From positions 992,001 through 1,056,000 of the forward strand of contig NZ_BMCN01000001.1 in the NCBI RefSeq assembly GCF_014635205.1: a DNA stretch of 64,000 nt. The letters are read 5' to 3'. This stretch comes from Jeotgalicoccus aerolatus. Its GTDB lineage: Bacteria > Bacillota > Bacilli > Staphylococcales > Salinicoccaceae. The notes under the pieces are model-generated. The model worked only from the letters and a program-made list of their open reading frames with translations, was not told the origin of the DNA and ran no database searches. Below are positions 19,701 to 30,518 of this stretch, in pieces. Each line of letters opens with the position of its first letter. The stretch's first letter is position 1. Position numbers and translations under genes: made by a program.

Positions 19701-19994
19701 TGAGCAAGGTCGCCAGTTTTCGACTCCCCTTGCTCACTTTCACATCATTTATGAGCAAGGTCGCCAGTTTTCGACTCCCCTTGCTCACTTTCACATCATT
19801 TATGAGCAAGGTCGCCAGTTTTCGACTCCCCTTGCTCACTTTTGCATCATATATGAGCAAGGTCGCCAATTTTCAACACACCTTGCTCACTTTCGCACCA
19901 ACTATGAGCAAGCTCGCCGATTTTCGACACACCTTGCTCACTTGCGCATCATTTATGAGCAAGGTCGCCGATTTTCGACACACCTTGCTCACCC
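19701..19994. repeat. Tandem repeat array C: six 51-bp units with an internal inverted repeat
   Basis: Units start at 19701, 19752, 19803, 19854, 19905 and 19956 with exact 51-bp spacing. Each begins TGAGCAAGGTCGCC and has CCTTGCTCA about 20 bases later, giving a 9-bp hairpin, followed by a linker (cACATCATTTA-like). Units 1-2 are identical; units 4-6 drift, and unit 5 breaks one base pair. Two plus-strand frames stay open because 51 is a multiple of 3, but they lack start signals. The array fills the space between the convergent NERD gene and eno (19621-20052). Confidence 0.92.
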
Positions 19995-20008
19995 ACACAC
20001 CTATCAAA

Positions 20009-20037
20009 ATAAGAAAAACCCCTCATCAGAGGGGTTT
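20009..20037 (-). terminator. Terminator of the glycolytic operon (after eno)
   Basis: The stem AAACCCCTC/GAGGGGTTT (20016-20024, 20029-20037) with loop ATCA is followed by TTCTTATTTTG on the minus strand. Confidence 0.85.
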
Positions 20038-20052
20038 CAAACGTTCCATCAC

Positions 20053-21357
<1,305 letters not shown>

Positions 21358-21387
21358 CTACTCCTTCATTAGTTAAGTTCGAATTTA

Positions 21388-22908
21388 TTATAACGTATTT
21401 TTAATTAAAAGGCTCTTACCTGTCATATCTTTCGGCTGATTAATTTCCAGCAGCTCAAGCATAGTCGGGGCTAAATCTGCTAATCGCCCGCCTGATCGCA
21501 AGGTTACTGACTGGTCTGTCACGATAACCGGCACGGGATTGACCGTATGTGCTGTCATCGGTTCACCGCCGAGTGTCACGACTTCATCGGCGTTGCCGTG
21601 GTCGGCTGTAATGACCGCAGTCCCGCCGAGTCCAATGATTTTATCGACAATTTTACCGAGACATTCATCGACTGCTTCCAGCGCCTGCACAGTCGGTTCA
21701 AGTTTGCCGCTGTGACCGACCATATCCGGATTCGCAAAGTTTAAAATCACCATATCGAGATCACCGTCGAGTGCTGTTAACAGCTGGTCTGTCACTTTAT
21801 AGGCGCTCATTTCCGGCTGTAAGTCGTAAGTCGCTACCTTAGGAGAATTAACTAAGATGCGGGATTCTCCTGCAAATTCTTCATGGCGTCCGCCGCTCAT
21901 AAAATAAGTTACATGCGGATATTTCTCAGTCTCGGCAATCCGCAGCTGAGTTTTACCTGCATCAGCAACAACTTGACCGAGTGTATTAACGAGATCGACT
22001 TTTTCAAAAACGACATCTGCCTGAGCTACCTCACTGTATTTAGTAAAGGTGACAAACTTTAAGTTTTCTACCGTCTTACCGCAATCAAAGCCGTCGAATG
22101 TCGGGCATGTATATGCTTCGCTCAGCTGCGACGCACGGTCAGGCCTAAAGTTAATGAAGATTACAGCATCATTATCGGCAATAGACTTACCATCTTCAAC
22201 GATAAACGGCTCGATGAATTCGTCGAATATTTCCCTGTCATAACTTGCCTCTACACCTGCTGCTGCACTTTGAAATACCGGTGCATCGCCGTGAGTCATG
22301 GCATCAAAAGCCAGTTTTTCGCGGTCCCAGCGCTTATCCCGGTCCATAGCATAGTAACGTCCGCTGATCGTCGCAAACTGACCGATTTTATTATCGGCAA
22401 ACTGCTTTTCAGTTTCTTCTATGTATTTCAGTGCAGATTTCTTGCTGACATCCCGTCCGTCTAAAAATCCGTGGACGTATACATCAGACAGTTCATTTGC
22501 TTTGGCCATTTTCAACAGTTCAAACAAATGTTTATAATGCGAATGGACCCCGCCGTCACTTAAGAGTCCCATAATATGAAGCTTGCTGCCATTTTGCTTC
22601 ACATGGTTCAGTGCATCTAACAGCACTGAATTTTCATGGAATTCTCCGTCTTCAATCGACTTATTAATCCGTGTTAGGCTCTGATAAACCACACGGCCAG
22701 CACCGATGTTTAGATGGCCGACTTCAGAATTCCCCATCTGGCCAGCAGGCAGACCGACGTCAAGACCGCATGCACTTAAACTTGCATGCGGATATTCGCC
22801 GTGAAATCTTTTAAAGTTCGGCATGTCTGCGTGGGCAATAGCATTGCCGAACGTTTCATCGCGTTCTGCAAATCCGTCCAGAATAATTAAAGCTGCAGGT
22901 TTTGTCAT
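21388..22908 (-). CDS. gpmI: Phosphoglycerate mutase, 2,3-bisphosphoglycerate-independent
   Basis: This manganese enzyme interconverts 3- and 2-phosphoglycerate. Of 506 residues, the nucleophilic Ser61 lies in [10 protein letters not shown], and the metal-binding clusters [19 protein letters not shown] and TADHGNADE are all present. It overlaps tpiA by 4 bases (ATGA), so translation is coupled. Confidence 0.98.
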   Translation of the reverse strand: MTKPAALIILDGFAERDETFGNAIAHADMPNFKRFHGEYPHASLSACGLDVGLPAGQMGNSEVGHLNIGAGRVVYQSLTRINKSIEDGEFHENSVLLDALNHVKQNGSKLHIMGLLSDGGVHSHYKHLFELLKMAKANELSDVYVHGFLDGRDVSKKSALKYIEETEKQFADNKIGQFATISGRYYAMDRDKRWDREKLAFDAMTHGDAPVFQSAAAGVEASYDREIFDEFIEPFIVEDGKSIADNDAVIFINFRPDRASQLSEAYTCPTFDGFDCGKTVENLKFVTFTKYSEVAQADVVFEKVDLVNTLGQVVADAGKTQLRIAETEKYPHVTYFMSGGRHEEFAGESRILVNSPKVATYDLQPEMSAYKVTDQLLTALDGDLDMVILNFANPDMVGHSGKLEPTVQALEAVDECLGKIVDKIIGLGGTAVITADHGNADEVVTLGGEPMTAHTVNPVPVIVTDQSVTLRSGGRLADLAPTMLELLEINQPKDMTGKSLLIKNTL

Positions 22909-23660
22909 TGTACTGCACCTTCAACGAGTGCCGCAAAATCAGCAGTTTTCAATGATGCACCGCCGACCAGTGCGCCGTCGACATCATTCTTAGACATTAA
23001 GTCTTCAATCGTCGCCGGTTTAACTGATCCGCCGTATAAAATTCTAACCTTGTCAGCAGTGTTTTTATCGTACAGTTTTTCAATTTCACTTCTGATTGCA
23101 GCACACATTTCATTCGCGTCATCGCTCGTCGCACTTTGACCTGTACCAATAGCCCAAATCGGTTCATAAGCAATTACCAGATCTGCCGCTGCTTCTGCTC
23201 CAACATTTTCAAGCGCTGCCTGCACTTGACTGCGTACTTTTTGCTCATGCATCTTGCTGCTGCGTTCATCGGCAGTCTCCCCGACACAAACAATCGGAGT
23301 CATGCCCGATTCAATAACAGCTAATGATTTTTTGTTAACATCAGCATCTGTTTCACCGAACAGTTCTCTTCGCTCTGAATGACCTGTGATGACATATTTT
23401 ATTCCGATATCCGCCAGCATCGGTGCTGAAACTTCACCAGTATATGCACCCGCCTGCTCAAAGTACACATTTTGTGCCCCGACAGCGACGCTGCTGTCTT
23501 GTAGTTTTTCAAGCAGGACAGCAAGGTCGATAAAGGGCGCACAAAGCGCCGCTTCTACTTCGTCTGTCAGCTTAATTTTTAACAGTTCATCAGTAAAGTC
23601 AGCTGCTTGAGAAACTGTCATATTCATTTTCCAGTTACCTGCAATTAATGGTGTCCGCAT
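22905..23660 (-). CDS. tpiA: Triosephosphate isomerase
   Basis: TpiA interconverts dihydroxyacetone phosphate and glyceraldehyde 3-phosphate. The ATG at 23660 gives 251 residues ([12 protein letters not shown]); its GAGGAGG binding site is formed by the last codons of pgk. Lys11 (NWKMN), His94 (GHSERRE) and Glu166 ([11 protein letters not shown]) are the catalytic residues. Confidence 0.97.
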   Translation of the reverse strand: MRTPLIAGNWKMNMTVSQAADFTDELLKIKLTDEVEAALCAPFIDLAVLLEKLQDSSVAVGAQNVYFEQAGAYTGEVSAPMLADIGIKYVITGHSERRELFGETDADVNKKSLAVIESGMTPIVCVGETADERSSKMHEQKVRSQVQAALENVGAEAAADLVIAYEPIWAIGTGQSATSDDANEMCAAIRSEIEKLYDKNTADKVRILYGGSVKPATIEDLMSKNDVDGALVGGASLKTADFAALVEGAVQ

Positions 23661-23664
23661 ATGC

Positions 23665-24861
23665 TTATTCCTCCTCGGCATCGTCAATTGCCTTAAGACC
23701 CGGCAATTCCTTACCTTCTAAATATTCTAATGATGCGCCGCCGCCAGTTGAAACATGGCTGAACTTATTAGCAAATCCAAGCACCTGGGCAGCACTTGCT
23801 GAATCTCCGCCGCCGATAATTGTCACTGCATCTTCTAAATCTGCAATAGCCTGGCAGACTCCGATTGTACCCTGTGCAAAATTCGTCATCTCAAAGACAC
23901 CCATCGGTCCGTTCCAGACGACAGTCTTCGCACCGTTTAGTGTTTCTTCGTATAATTTCACTGTTTCACTACCGATATCCAGTGCCATCATGTCTTCTGG
24001 AATGCTGTCTACAGACACGATTTTGTGGTCTGCTTCATTTGAAAATTCTGAAGCCACTACGACATCCACCGGCAATACTAATTTGCCGTCCGCTTTTTTA
24101 AGCAGCGCTTCGGCAATTTTAATATTATCCTCTTCGACTAGTGATGTGCCGATTGAGTGTCCCTGTGCTTTTAAGAATGTATTTGCCATTCCGCCGCCAA
24201 TGAGAATTTTATCGGCTTTGTTAATCAGATTATCGATGACATTAATTTTGTCTGATACTTTTGCCCCGCCAAGAATCGCAACGAAAGGTTTTTCGGGATG
24301 ATCTACCGCACCGCCAATAAATTCAATTTCCTTTTGCATTAAAAATCCGGAAACTGACGGCAAGTGTTTGCTGATACCGACGTTGGAAGCATGCTCACGG
24401 TGAGCAGTTCCAAATGCATCATTGATAAAAATATCTCCGAGCGACGCCCAGTATTTACCGAGGTCTGGATCATTTTTGCTTTCTTTAGAACCGTGCAGAT
24501 CTTCATAGCGCGTATTCTGAACGAGCAGAATTTCGCCGTTTTTCATATTATTAATACCTTCTTCTAAATCTTTACCGCGTGTTTTATCGCTGAACAGCAC
24601 TTCTTTGTCCATCAGGTTGCTTAAACGATCCGCAACCGGTGCTAAAGAGTATTCATGCTTATCCTCTTTTGTTTTAATGCGGCCAAGGTGAGAGAATAAA
24701 ATAACTTTGCCGCCCTTAGCAAGCACATAAGAAATTGTTTTTACAGCAGCTTTAATACGCGTATCATCCGTAATTGTTCCATTTTTCATCGGGACGTTAA
24801 AATCTGCCCGTATTAATACCTTTTGGTCTTTTAATTCAACATCTTTAAGAGTCTTCTTCAT
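23665..24861 (-). CDS. pgk: Phosphoglycerate kinase
   Basis: Pgk makes ATP from 1,3-bisphosphoglycerate. The 398-residue product has the N-terminal substrate-binding signature [15 protein letters not shown], the hinge region and the nucleotide-binding GGGDSASA. It is the first gene of the operon here; in Staphylococcus the operon starts with gapR and gapA, which are missing upstream. The terminal codons GAG GAG GAA TAA double as the tpiA ribosome binding site, with 4 bases between stop and start. Confidence 0.98.
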   Translation of the reverse strand: MKKTLKDVELKDQKVLIRADFNVPMKNGTITDDTRIKAAVKTISYVLAKGGKVILFSHLGRIKTKEDKHEYSLAPVADRLSNLMDKEVLFSDKTRGKDLEEGINNMKNGEILLVQNTRYEDLHGSKESKNDPDLGKYWASLGDIFINDAFGTAHREHASNVGISKHLPSVSGFLMQKEIEFIGGAVDHPEKPFVAILGGAKVSDKINVIDNLINKADKILIGGGMANTFLKAQGHSIGTSLVEEDNIKIAEALLKKADGKLVLPVDVVVASEFSNEADHKIVSVDSIPEDMMALDIGSETVKLYEETLNGAKTVVWNGPMGVFEMTNFAQGTIGVCQAIADLEDAVTIIGGGDSASAAQVLGFANKFSHVSTGGGASLEYLEGKELPGLKAIDDAEEE

Positions 24862-24892
24862 GAGTGCGCCTCCAAATATATATTCATTTTAA

Positions 24893-24937
24893 TTATACAT
24901 ATCTCACCCTGTGATTAAAACATTAAAAGCGCTTTAA
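24893..24937 (-). promoter_or_regulatory. Predicted pgk promoter with an upstream cre-like palindrome
   Basis: A perfect TATAAT (24893-24898 on the minus strand) lies 31 bases before the pgk ATG; the -35 is poor. Upstream is AAAGCGCTTT (24926-24935), whose extended form TTAAAGCGCTTTTAA differs from the catabolite-responsive element TGAAAGCGCTTTCA at two positions. CcpA control is inference. Confidence 0.4.
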
Positions 24938-24982
24938 AGGTAAACACATCAAAAGCAGGCTGGAATATGAGTATCTCTACAC

Positions 24983-25028
24983 AAAAATAATCCGTACGCA
25001 AGACTATGAGAAGTCTGACGTACGGATT
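24983..25028 (-). terminator. Terminator after the glutaredoxin-like gene
   Basis: A 10-bp perfect stem AATCCGTACG/CGTACGGATT (24989-24998, 25019-25028) is followed by ATTTTTG on the minus strand. It isolates pgk from the upstream transcript. Confidence 0.75.
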
Positions 25029-25095
25029 TATATTTATCTTTTATTAAATAGATTATATTCTATGCGGTTTTGTTCTTTACCGCTATTTTAAGGCA

Positions 25096-25350
25096 TTACT
25101 TATAGTTGTCTTTTACGTAATCATATATAGTTACAAAATCCAGAACGCCTTCTTGAATCACGTTACTGCCGTCACTGAGGACAGGTATCCGCACCATGTA
25201 TTCTTCCTGCAGTTCATCATCGCTGTCGATATTCACTTCTGTCAGTTTTACTACGTCGTCTCTCAGTTCAGACAATGCCAGTCTGATCATTTGTTTTCCT
25301 TCATTACACAGTTGACAATTATCGCGTGTGTAATAAGTAAGATTAAGCAT
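25096..25350 (-). CDS. Glutaredoxin-family protein
   Basis: The 84-residue product has a thioredoxin/glutaredoxin-like fold (DUF836 type), with Cys12 and Cys15 in DNCQLCNEGK and the cis-proline motif VRIPVLSDG. The redox target is unknown. It lies 4 bases after the second ThrE-like gene and is the last gene before a terminator, so it is probably co-transcribed with the exporter pair. A similar gene precedes gapR in staphylococci. Confidence 0.85.
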   Translation of the reverse strand: MLNLTYYTRDNCQLCNEGKQMIRLALSELRDDVVKLTEVNIDSDDELQEEYMVRIPVLSDGSNVIQEGVLDFVTIYDYVKDNYK

Positions 25351-25354
25351 CAGG

Positions 25355-25816
25355 TTAAGCCTCTTTCTTCCGCATATTTTTAACTTCCCGTTTAAGCGTC
25401 TGGAATAATGAATCGATCATTTCAGTTGAAATAATACCCATGGCAATCGCCATCGATACGAGTGCAACTTGAAATCCGTAGGCCAGGGCCATATCGTAAT
25501 TCTGCAAAACGACGCTGCGCATCGCATTGTAGGCCACTCCGCCAGGTACAAGCGGAATGATTCCGCAGGTAATAAATATAATTATCGGCGCTCTCAGTTT
25601 TCTGGAGCTCACAATTGACAGCATCGTCAGCACGATGGCACCGAAAAATGATGCGATCACCGGCTCTATGCCGAATTCTGTAGCAGCAAAGTATACCAGC
25701 CAGCCGCAGGCACCGCTTAGGCCGCCTGCAAAAATCGTCCGGCTCGGTGCATTGAACAGTATTCCAAATCCGGCAGCAGCGAAGAAACTCAGTATAAATT
25801 GAACGACATACAGCAT
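25355..25816 (-). CDS. Threonine/serine exporter family protein, C-terminal half (ThrE_2/YjjB type)
   Basis: The 153-residue product has five hydrophobic segments and the family motif ITCGIIPLVPGGVAYNAMR. It corresponds to the C-terminal half of ThrE, which in Corynebacterium exports threonine and serine; here ThrE is split into two genes. The gene lies 10 bases after its partner. The substrate is inferred from the family. Confidence 0.85.
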   Translation of the reverse strand: MLYVVQFILSFFAAAGFGILFNAPSRTIFAGGLSGACGWLVYFAATEFGIEPVIASFFGAIVLTMLSIVSSRKLRAPIIIFITCGIIPLVPGGVAYNAMRSVVLQNYDMALAYGFQVALVSMAIAMGIISTEMIDSLFQTLKREVKNMRKKEA

Positions 25817-25826
25817 TGTTCCCCTC

Positions 25827-26615
25827 CTACATTACCATGAATACTAGGCCGACACCGGCACCGATTGCAATCGCCGTCAGCAATGCCTCGGCCCCTTTCA
25901 TAGTGCCTGCCATTAAATGCCCCCGGATCATTTCCCGAATAGCATTGGTGATTAATACACCCGGTACAAGCGGCATTACTGCAGCAATAATAATTGTTTC
26001 CAGCTGTATGCCCGGACCGAACTCTACATATAATACAGAAATTACAGCGATAAACAGCGCTGCAAAGAATTCGTTGAAAAATTTTATTTTAGTATAACGC
26101 TGAATGCTTTCGGTAATCAGCACGCCCGCCATGCCTCCGGCCGCAGCCACAGGTATATCCACCGGCTGGCCGTTAAATAACAGGAGAAACATAATCGCGA
26201 CGACACCGCCTGTAAATACAACGAGCCAGAAAGGGAACATCTTTGTTTCATGAATGTTCTCTATTCTATCAATCGCTTCATTTAAAGGCAGTCCTTTCGT
26301 AATACTCCGCGACAATTCGTTAATACTGACTACTTTTTCTAAGTTGTTGGCACGTTCATCAATTCTGATCGTTTGAGACAGGGCGTAGTCGTTCATCGAC
26401 AGTATGATGACCGTCGTTGTAACGAAAACCTGGACGTTATCGATACCGTAATTATTCGCTATACGAATCATTGTATCTTCGATGCGGTAAGTTTCTGCTC
26501 CGCTTTCAAGCAGGATCTTTCCGCTGTTTAAACTAATGTAGAACACTTTTCTTACAAAGGCCTCGTCTAAACTGTCATCGGGTTTATCGACTGTTTCAAG
26601 CTCTTCGACTGACAA
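25827..26615 (-). CDS. Threonine/serine exporter family protein, N-terminal half (ThrE/YjjP type)
   Basis: A TTG at 26615 preceded by GAGGTGG gives 262 residues; the longer frame to 26663 would overlap the tRNA gene and is rejected. The soluble N-terminal part (DUF1212, LLESGAETYRIEDTM, then YGIDNVQVFVTTT) is followed by five transmembrane segments, with MPLVPGVLITNAIREM in the membrane part. It pairs with the next gene to make a complete ThrE-like exporter. The start lies only 21 bases after the tRNA-Arg 3' end, so the two may share a transcript. Confidence 0.85.
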   Translation of the reverse strand: MSVEELETVDKPDDSLDEAFVRKVFYISLNSGKILLESGAETYRIEDTMIRIANNYGIDNVQVFVTTTVIILSMNDYALSQTIRIDERANNLEKVVSINELSRSITKGLPLNEAIDRIENIHETKMFPFWLVVFTGGVVAIMFLLLFNGQPVDIPVAAAGGMAGVLITESIQRYTKIKFFNEFFAALFIAVISVLYVEFGPGIQLETIIIAAVMPLVPGVLITNAIREMIRGHLMAGTMKGAEALLTAIAIGAGVGLVFMVM

Positions 26616-26636
26616 CTCGCCCACCTCTTTTGCTAG

Positions 26637-26708
26637 CACCCCCGAGAAGAATTGAACTCCCATCTTAAGAACCGGAATCTTACGTGTTATCCATTACACC
26701 ACGGGGGT
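26637..26708 (-). tRNA. tRNA-Arg (anticodon CCG)
   Basis: The 72-nt cloverleaf has a 7-bp acceptor stem ACCCCCG/CGGGGGT, D-arm GTGT-ACAC, anticodon stem TAAGA/TCTTA with loop TTCCGGT (anticodon CCG), and a T-arm with loop TTCAATT. CCA is not encoded. It reads CGG codons. Confidence 0.93.
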
Positions 26709-26830
26709 AGATTTATAAAATTTAAGCACATTTCATTATAGCAAGGAAAGACTTTATAATAAAGTCTAATTATTGACGAAATACGTAACTAAATAATATG
26801 ATAAAGTCATTAATCAGTGAAGTTCTTTCT

Positions 26831-26847
26831 TTTGACCTTATTTGACT
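26831..26847 (+). promoter_or_regulatory. CtsR operator of clpP
   Basis: The minus strand reads AGTCAAATAAGGTCAAA, an exact match to the CtsR heptad direct repeat (A/G)GTCAAA-NAN-(A/G)GTCAAA. It overlaps the -35 of the clpP promoter, so repression by CtsR is expected. Confidence 0.92.
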
Positions 26848-26860
26848 AATGTGGTATAAA
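26832..26860 (+). promoter_or_regulatory. Predicted sigma-A promoter of clpP
   Basis: TTGACC (26832-26837) and TATAAA (26855-26860) have a 17-base spacer. Confidence 0.75.
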
Positions 26861-26906
26861 TATAATATAAAATAAATTTAGTTCACTAAAAACAGGAGGC
26901 AATATT

Positions 26907-27491
26907 ATGAATTTAATACCTACAGTTATTGAACAAACGAATCGCGGCGAACGTGCCTACGACATTTATTCAAGACTTTTAAAAGATAGAATTATTATGA
27001 TCGGCAGTGCAATCGATGATAACGTAGCAAACTCAGTAGTCAGCCAGTTATTATTCCTGCAGGCTCAGGACTCTGAAAAAGATATTTATCTTTACATTAA
27101 CTCACCGGGCGGCAGCGTTACTGCTGGTATGGCAATTTACGATACTATACAGCACATTAAACCCGATGTACAAACTATCAGTCTCGGACTTGCTGCATCA
27201 ATGGGATCATTCCTGTTAACAGCAGGTGCAAAAGGAAAACGTCACGCGCTGCCTAATGCTGAAATTATGATTCACCAGCCGCTTGGAGGCGCTCAGGGTC
27301 AGGCAACTGAAATTGAGATCGCTGCAAAACACATTTTAAAAACACGCGAAAAACTCAATAAGATTTTAGCAGAACGCACAGGTCAGCCGCTTGAAAAAAT
27401 TGAAAAAGATACTGACCGCGATAACTTTATGACAGCTGAAGAAGCAAAAGAATACGGTCTAATCGACCATGTCATGGAACCGGAAAAATAA
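26907..27491 (+). CDS. clpP: ATP-dependent Clp protease proteolytic subunit ClpP
   Basis: ClpP forms the barrel-shaped serine protease chamber fed by ClpX and ClpC. The 194-residue product has the catalytic triad Ser98 (GLAASMGS), His123 (MIHQPLGG) and Asp172 (DTDRDN). The start has an AGGAGG site 9 bases upstream. Transcription is predicted to be under CtsR. It stands alone with a strong terminator, as in staphylococci. Confidence 0.98.
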   Translation: MNLIPTVIEQTNRGERAYDIYSRLLKDRIIMIGSAIDDNVANSVVSQLLFLQAQDSEKDIYLYINSPGGSVTAGMAIYDTIQHIKPDVQTISLGLAASMGSFLLTAGAKGKRHALPNAEIMIHQPLGGAQGQATEIEIAAKHILKTREKLNKILAERTGQPLEKIEKDTDRDNFMTAEEAKEYGLIDHVMEPEK

Positions 27492-27512
27492 TACAGGTTT
27501 AAGATAATTAAG

Positions 27513-27550
27513 AAGAGTTTAAGTCACCCGCGTGACTTAAACTCTTTTTT
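27513..27550 (+). terminator. Terminator of clpP
   Basis: A 15-bp stem (27513-27527 with 27532-27546) with loop CCGC is followed by a T run. Confidence 0.93.
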
Positions 27551-27593
27551 CAATTAAAATGAAAGAAACAATTACCAAAGGGAGGCCGACCAC

Positions 27594-28511
27594 TTGAATA
27601 TTCTTATTACTGGAGGAACTGGATTTATAGGATCACGGCTTGCAAATGCCTTTATTAAAGACCGCCACCACGTATATATTTTAAGCCGCAGCAGTGCAAC
27701 TTCGGAACACCCTTATATGCATTATATTGAATACAGTATGGATAATATAAATCAGCTGTCCTGGACTAAGGAGCTGCCGGAAGATATCGACCTTGTTTAC
27801 AACTTCGCAGGTGCCACTTTAAATAAAAAATGGACAGAAGCCTACAAAGACGAAATTGTAAATAGCAGACTCGATATGACCAAAATGCTGATTCAGTGGC
27901 TCAGCGATTCAGGTGTAAAACCGCTGGCTTTCATTAATGCCAGCGCGATCGGCTATTATCCGACCAGCGAGATTGTAGAATACGATGAATTCGACCGCCT
28001 GTCTTCATCCAGCTTTTTATCAGATGTTGTCAACCGCTGGGAAGCTGCCGCTTCACAGGCAGAGTCTCTCGGTATCCGTACAGTCTTTTCCAGATTCGGT
28101 TTAGTGCTGGATGCCGATCACGGCGCCATGGTACAATTAAAAACTTTATATCAAGCTAATCTCGGCGGTAATATCGGCAGTGGACGCCAGTGGTATTCCT
28201 GGGTGCACATTGATGATGTCATTAACGCACTCTTGTTTATCGGCGTCAATCAGGACATCAGCGGTCCGGTGAATATCACGTCTCCAGTTCCTGCCAGACA
28301 ACGCGAATTTTCAAAAGTGCTGAGCGCGGTACTCGGCAAACCGAACTTCTTTAAAACACCATCTTTTTTAATCGATAAAGTACTCGGTGAACGTGCTTTG
28401 CTCGTTACCGAAGGACAAAAAGTCTATCCGAGCGTTTTGTTAAATAACGATTTTAAATATTTATACCCAACACTCGAGCAGGCTATGGAACAAATTTTCA
28501 GCGAAGCATAA
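27594..28511 (+). CDS. TIGR01777-family SDR epimerase-like protein
   Basis: The 305-residue product is an extended short-chain dehydrogenase: glycine motif GGTGFIGSRLA (residues 7-17) for NAD(P) binding, NFAGATLNKKW, FINASAIGYYP with the active-site Tyr region, and WVHIDDVINALLFI. The TIGR01777 family has no assigned substrate; relatives occur near clpP in staphylococci. The start codon is TTG after GGGAGG. It ends at a terminator shared with the convergent whiA. Confidence 0.85.
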   Translation: MNILITGGTGFIGSRLANAFIKDRHHVYILSRSSATSEHPYMHYIEYSMDNINQLSWTKELPEDIDLVYNFAGATLNKKWTEAYKDEIVNSRLDMTKMLIQWLSDSGVKPLAFINASAIGYYPTSEIVEYDEFDRLSSSSFLSDVVNRWEAAASQAESLGIRTVFSRFGLVLDADHGAMVQLKTLYQANLGGNIGSGRQWYSWVHIDDVINALLFIGVNQDISGPVNITSPVPARQREFSKVLSAVLGKPNFFKTPSFLIDKVLGERALLVTEGQKVYPSVLLNNDFKYLYPTLEQAMEQIFSEA

Positions 28512-28520
28512 AATCCCTAT

Positions 28521-28567
28521 AAAAATAAGCATTGTAACAGATTTAATCTGTAACAATGCTTATTTTT
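28521..28567. terminator. Bidirectional terminator between the epimerase gene and whiA
   Basis: A 15-bp perfect outer stem (AAAAATAAGCATTGT/ACAATGCTTATTTTT, 28521-28535 and 28553-28567) with inner pairing and A/T tails on both strands. Confidence 0.85.
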
Positions 28568-28571
28568 CTTT

Positions 28572-29516
28572 TTATAATGACAGCTCTCCGCCGCTTCTCA
28601 GCTTATCTGCAATTTGATCGAGTTTTCTCAGGCGGTGGTTAATACCAGACTTAGAAATGGTGCCAGTTGATACGGCTTCGCCAATTTCTTTTAATGTCAT
28701 ATCCTGATGCTCAACCCGGAGTCGCGCGACTTCTCTTAAGCGTTCAGGCAGTTCGTCAATGCCGATTTCCTCATCGATAAACTTAATGTTTTCCACTTGC
28801 CGCATCGCTGCATTAATCGTTTTATTTAAGTTTGCCGTTTCGCAGTTAACCAGCCGGTTAACAGAGTTCCGCATATCTCTGACAATCCGTATATCTTCAA
28901 ACTTAAGCAAAGCCTGATAGCCGCCGATTAAACTTAAAAATTCCGCAATTTTTTCGGCTTCTTTTAAGTAAATTGTATAGCCGCGTTTACGGTCGATGTA
29001 TTTAGCATTCAGTTCATAATCGTTCATCAAGTCTGTTAAGGCGCTGGCATGATCTTCATATAAAGACGCAATTTCTAAATGATAGGCAGAAGTTTCCGGA
29101 TTATTGACAGAACCTCCTGCTAAAAATGCGCCTCTTAAATAACTGCGTCTGCAGCAGTCCTTACTTTTAATTTCATCAGTGATAGTATTCGTCAGCATAC
29201 CGCTAGAAAAAATATCTAAGTCTTCAAGTACATCTTTTGCCTCTTTTTTAATCCGGCAAATGTAGACATTGTTTTTCTTAAGCTTCATCTTTTTTCTGAC
29301 GAGTAAATCTATTTCAATCTTATATACATTTTTAATCAGCGAGAATATCCGGCGGGCAATCGCAGCATTTTCCGTCTGGACGTTAATAACCCACTGTCCT
29401 TCAAAGTAACTGACAGCACCATTCATTTTAATTAGTGCGGACAATTCACTTTTCATACAGCACTCATCCACTTCGATTCTCGTTAATTCATTTTTCATTT
29501 CGGAAGCAAATGACAT
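28572..29516 (-). CDS. whiA: DNA-binding protein WhiA
   Basis: WhiA has a degenerate LAGLIDADG homing-endonuclease-like N-terminal region and a C-terminal helix-turn-helix ([21 protein letters not shown]). In Streptomyces it controls sporulation; in Bacillus it affects cell division and chromosome segregation. The 314-residue length is normal. It is the last gene of rapZ-yvcK-whiA, a conserved Firmicutes cluster. Confidence 0.95.
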   Translation of the reverse strand: MSFASEMKNELTRIEVDECCMKSELSALIKMNGAVSYFEGQWVINVQTENAAIARRIFSLIKNVYKIEIDLLVRKKMKLKKNNVYICRIKKEAKDVLEDLDIFSSGMLTNTITDEIKSKDCCRRSYLRGAFLAGGSVNNPETSAYHLEIASLYEDHASALTDLMNDYELNAKYIDRKRGYTIYLKEAEKIAEFLSLIGGYQALLKFEDIRIVRDMRNSVNRLVNCETANLNKTINAAMRQVENIKFIDEEIGIDELPERLREVARLRVEHQDMTLKEIGEAVSTGTISKSGINHRLRKLDQIADKLRSGGELSL

Positions 29517-29543
29517 GCTACCACGTTCCTTTCAAAATCTTCC

Positions 29544-30518
29544 CTAGTACTCTAAAGTTCTCGACTCGTCGATTACAATATCGTATATTATTTCCGCAAG
29601 CTGCTCGTTATTATGACGTACAACACCTTCATCATCAACGATAATAAGTTTATCGTGTGTGATGACTTTTACGCCGCGAGCTTCCAGTTTCTCACGGTCG
29701 CTTTTTATAATATGGACACCTCTTTTTTTATAAGTATCCGCCATTTGTGCATATACGTCGCGTTCATTTAAAATCACATAATCAATCACTTGGGATTTTA
29801 AATGTTTTTCAATGGCATGTAAATGATCATAGGCTGTCATTCCCATAGTTTCCCCGGGCTGCTCAAGCAGATTTGATACATATACTTTAATTCCGTTCGA
29901 TGCAGCGATAGCTTCTGATATGCCTTTTGGCAGCAGATTTGGAATAATGCTCGTATACAATGAACCCGGTCCGAGAACGATAATATCTGCATCCATAATG
30001 GCTTCAGCTGCAGCAGGTGTCGCATCGATATTCGTCGGGATTAAATACATTTCTCTGATTTCTTTTTTAATTTTAGGAATATAGCTCTCACCGATAATAA
30101 TCGAATCATCGTACATTCTCGCTGCGAGTTTCGGACTGACATTCGTCGAAGGGATAACAGTCCCTTTAACATTTAATATTTTTGATAACTCGCTGACTGC
30201 TGTCGCAAAATCACCGCTGATATCGTACATGGCCGCAAGCATTAAGTTGCCGAGCGAGTGTCCAGAAATTTCATCTTTTTTAAAACGGTAGCTGAATAAA
30301 TGATCGAGCTGGTTTTCCACTTCGCTTAATGCGGACATGACGTTTCTAATATCTCCGGGTGCCGGCATATCGATCTGATCGCGGATAATTCCCGTAGAAC
30401 CGCCGTCATCTGCAACAGATACAATCGCAGAAATGTCTACTGGATATGTTTTTAAACCGCGTGATAAAACAGCCAGACCGGTACCGCCGCCGATCATCGC
30501 AACTTTAATTTTTTTCAT
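29544..30518 (-). CDS. yvcK: YvcK/CofD-like gluconeogenesis factor
   Basis: The 324-residue product has the CofD-like Rossmann fold: [14 protein letters not shown] at the N-terminus, VADDGGSTG, and [15 protein letters not shown]. YvcK is required for growth on gluconeogenic substrates and for normal cell shape in Bacillus and binds UDP-sugars. The gene overlaps rapZ by 14 bases and lies just before whiA. Confidence 0.95.
   Translation of the reverse strand: MKKIKVAMIGGGTGLAVLSRGLKTYPVDISAIVSVADDGGSTGIIRDQIDMPAPGDIRNVMSALSEVENQLDHLFSYRFKKDEISGHSLGNLMLAAMYDISGDFATAVSELSKILNVKGTVIPSTNVSPKLAARMYDDSIIIGESYIPKIKKEIREMYLIPTNIDATPAAAEAIMDADIIVLGPGSLYTSIIPNLLPKGISEAIAASNGIKVYVSNLLEQPGETMGMTAYDHLHAIEKHLKSQVIDYVILNERDVYAQMADTYKKRGVHIIKSDREKLEARGVKVITHDKLIIVDDEGVVRHNNEQLAEIIYDIVIDESRTLEY

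Noticed and set aside
26616-26663. Longer N-terminus of the ThrE-like protein
   Set aside because: It would be encoded within the tRNA-Arg gene; a TTG with a good binding site lies downstream.
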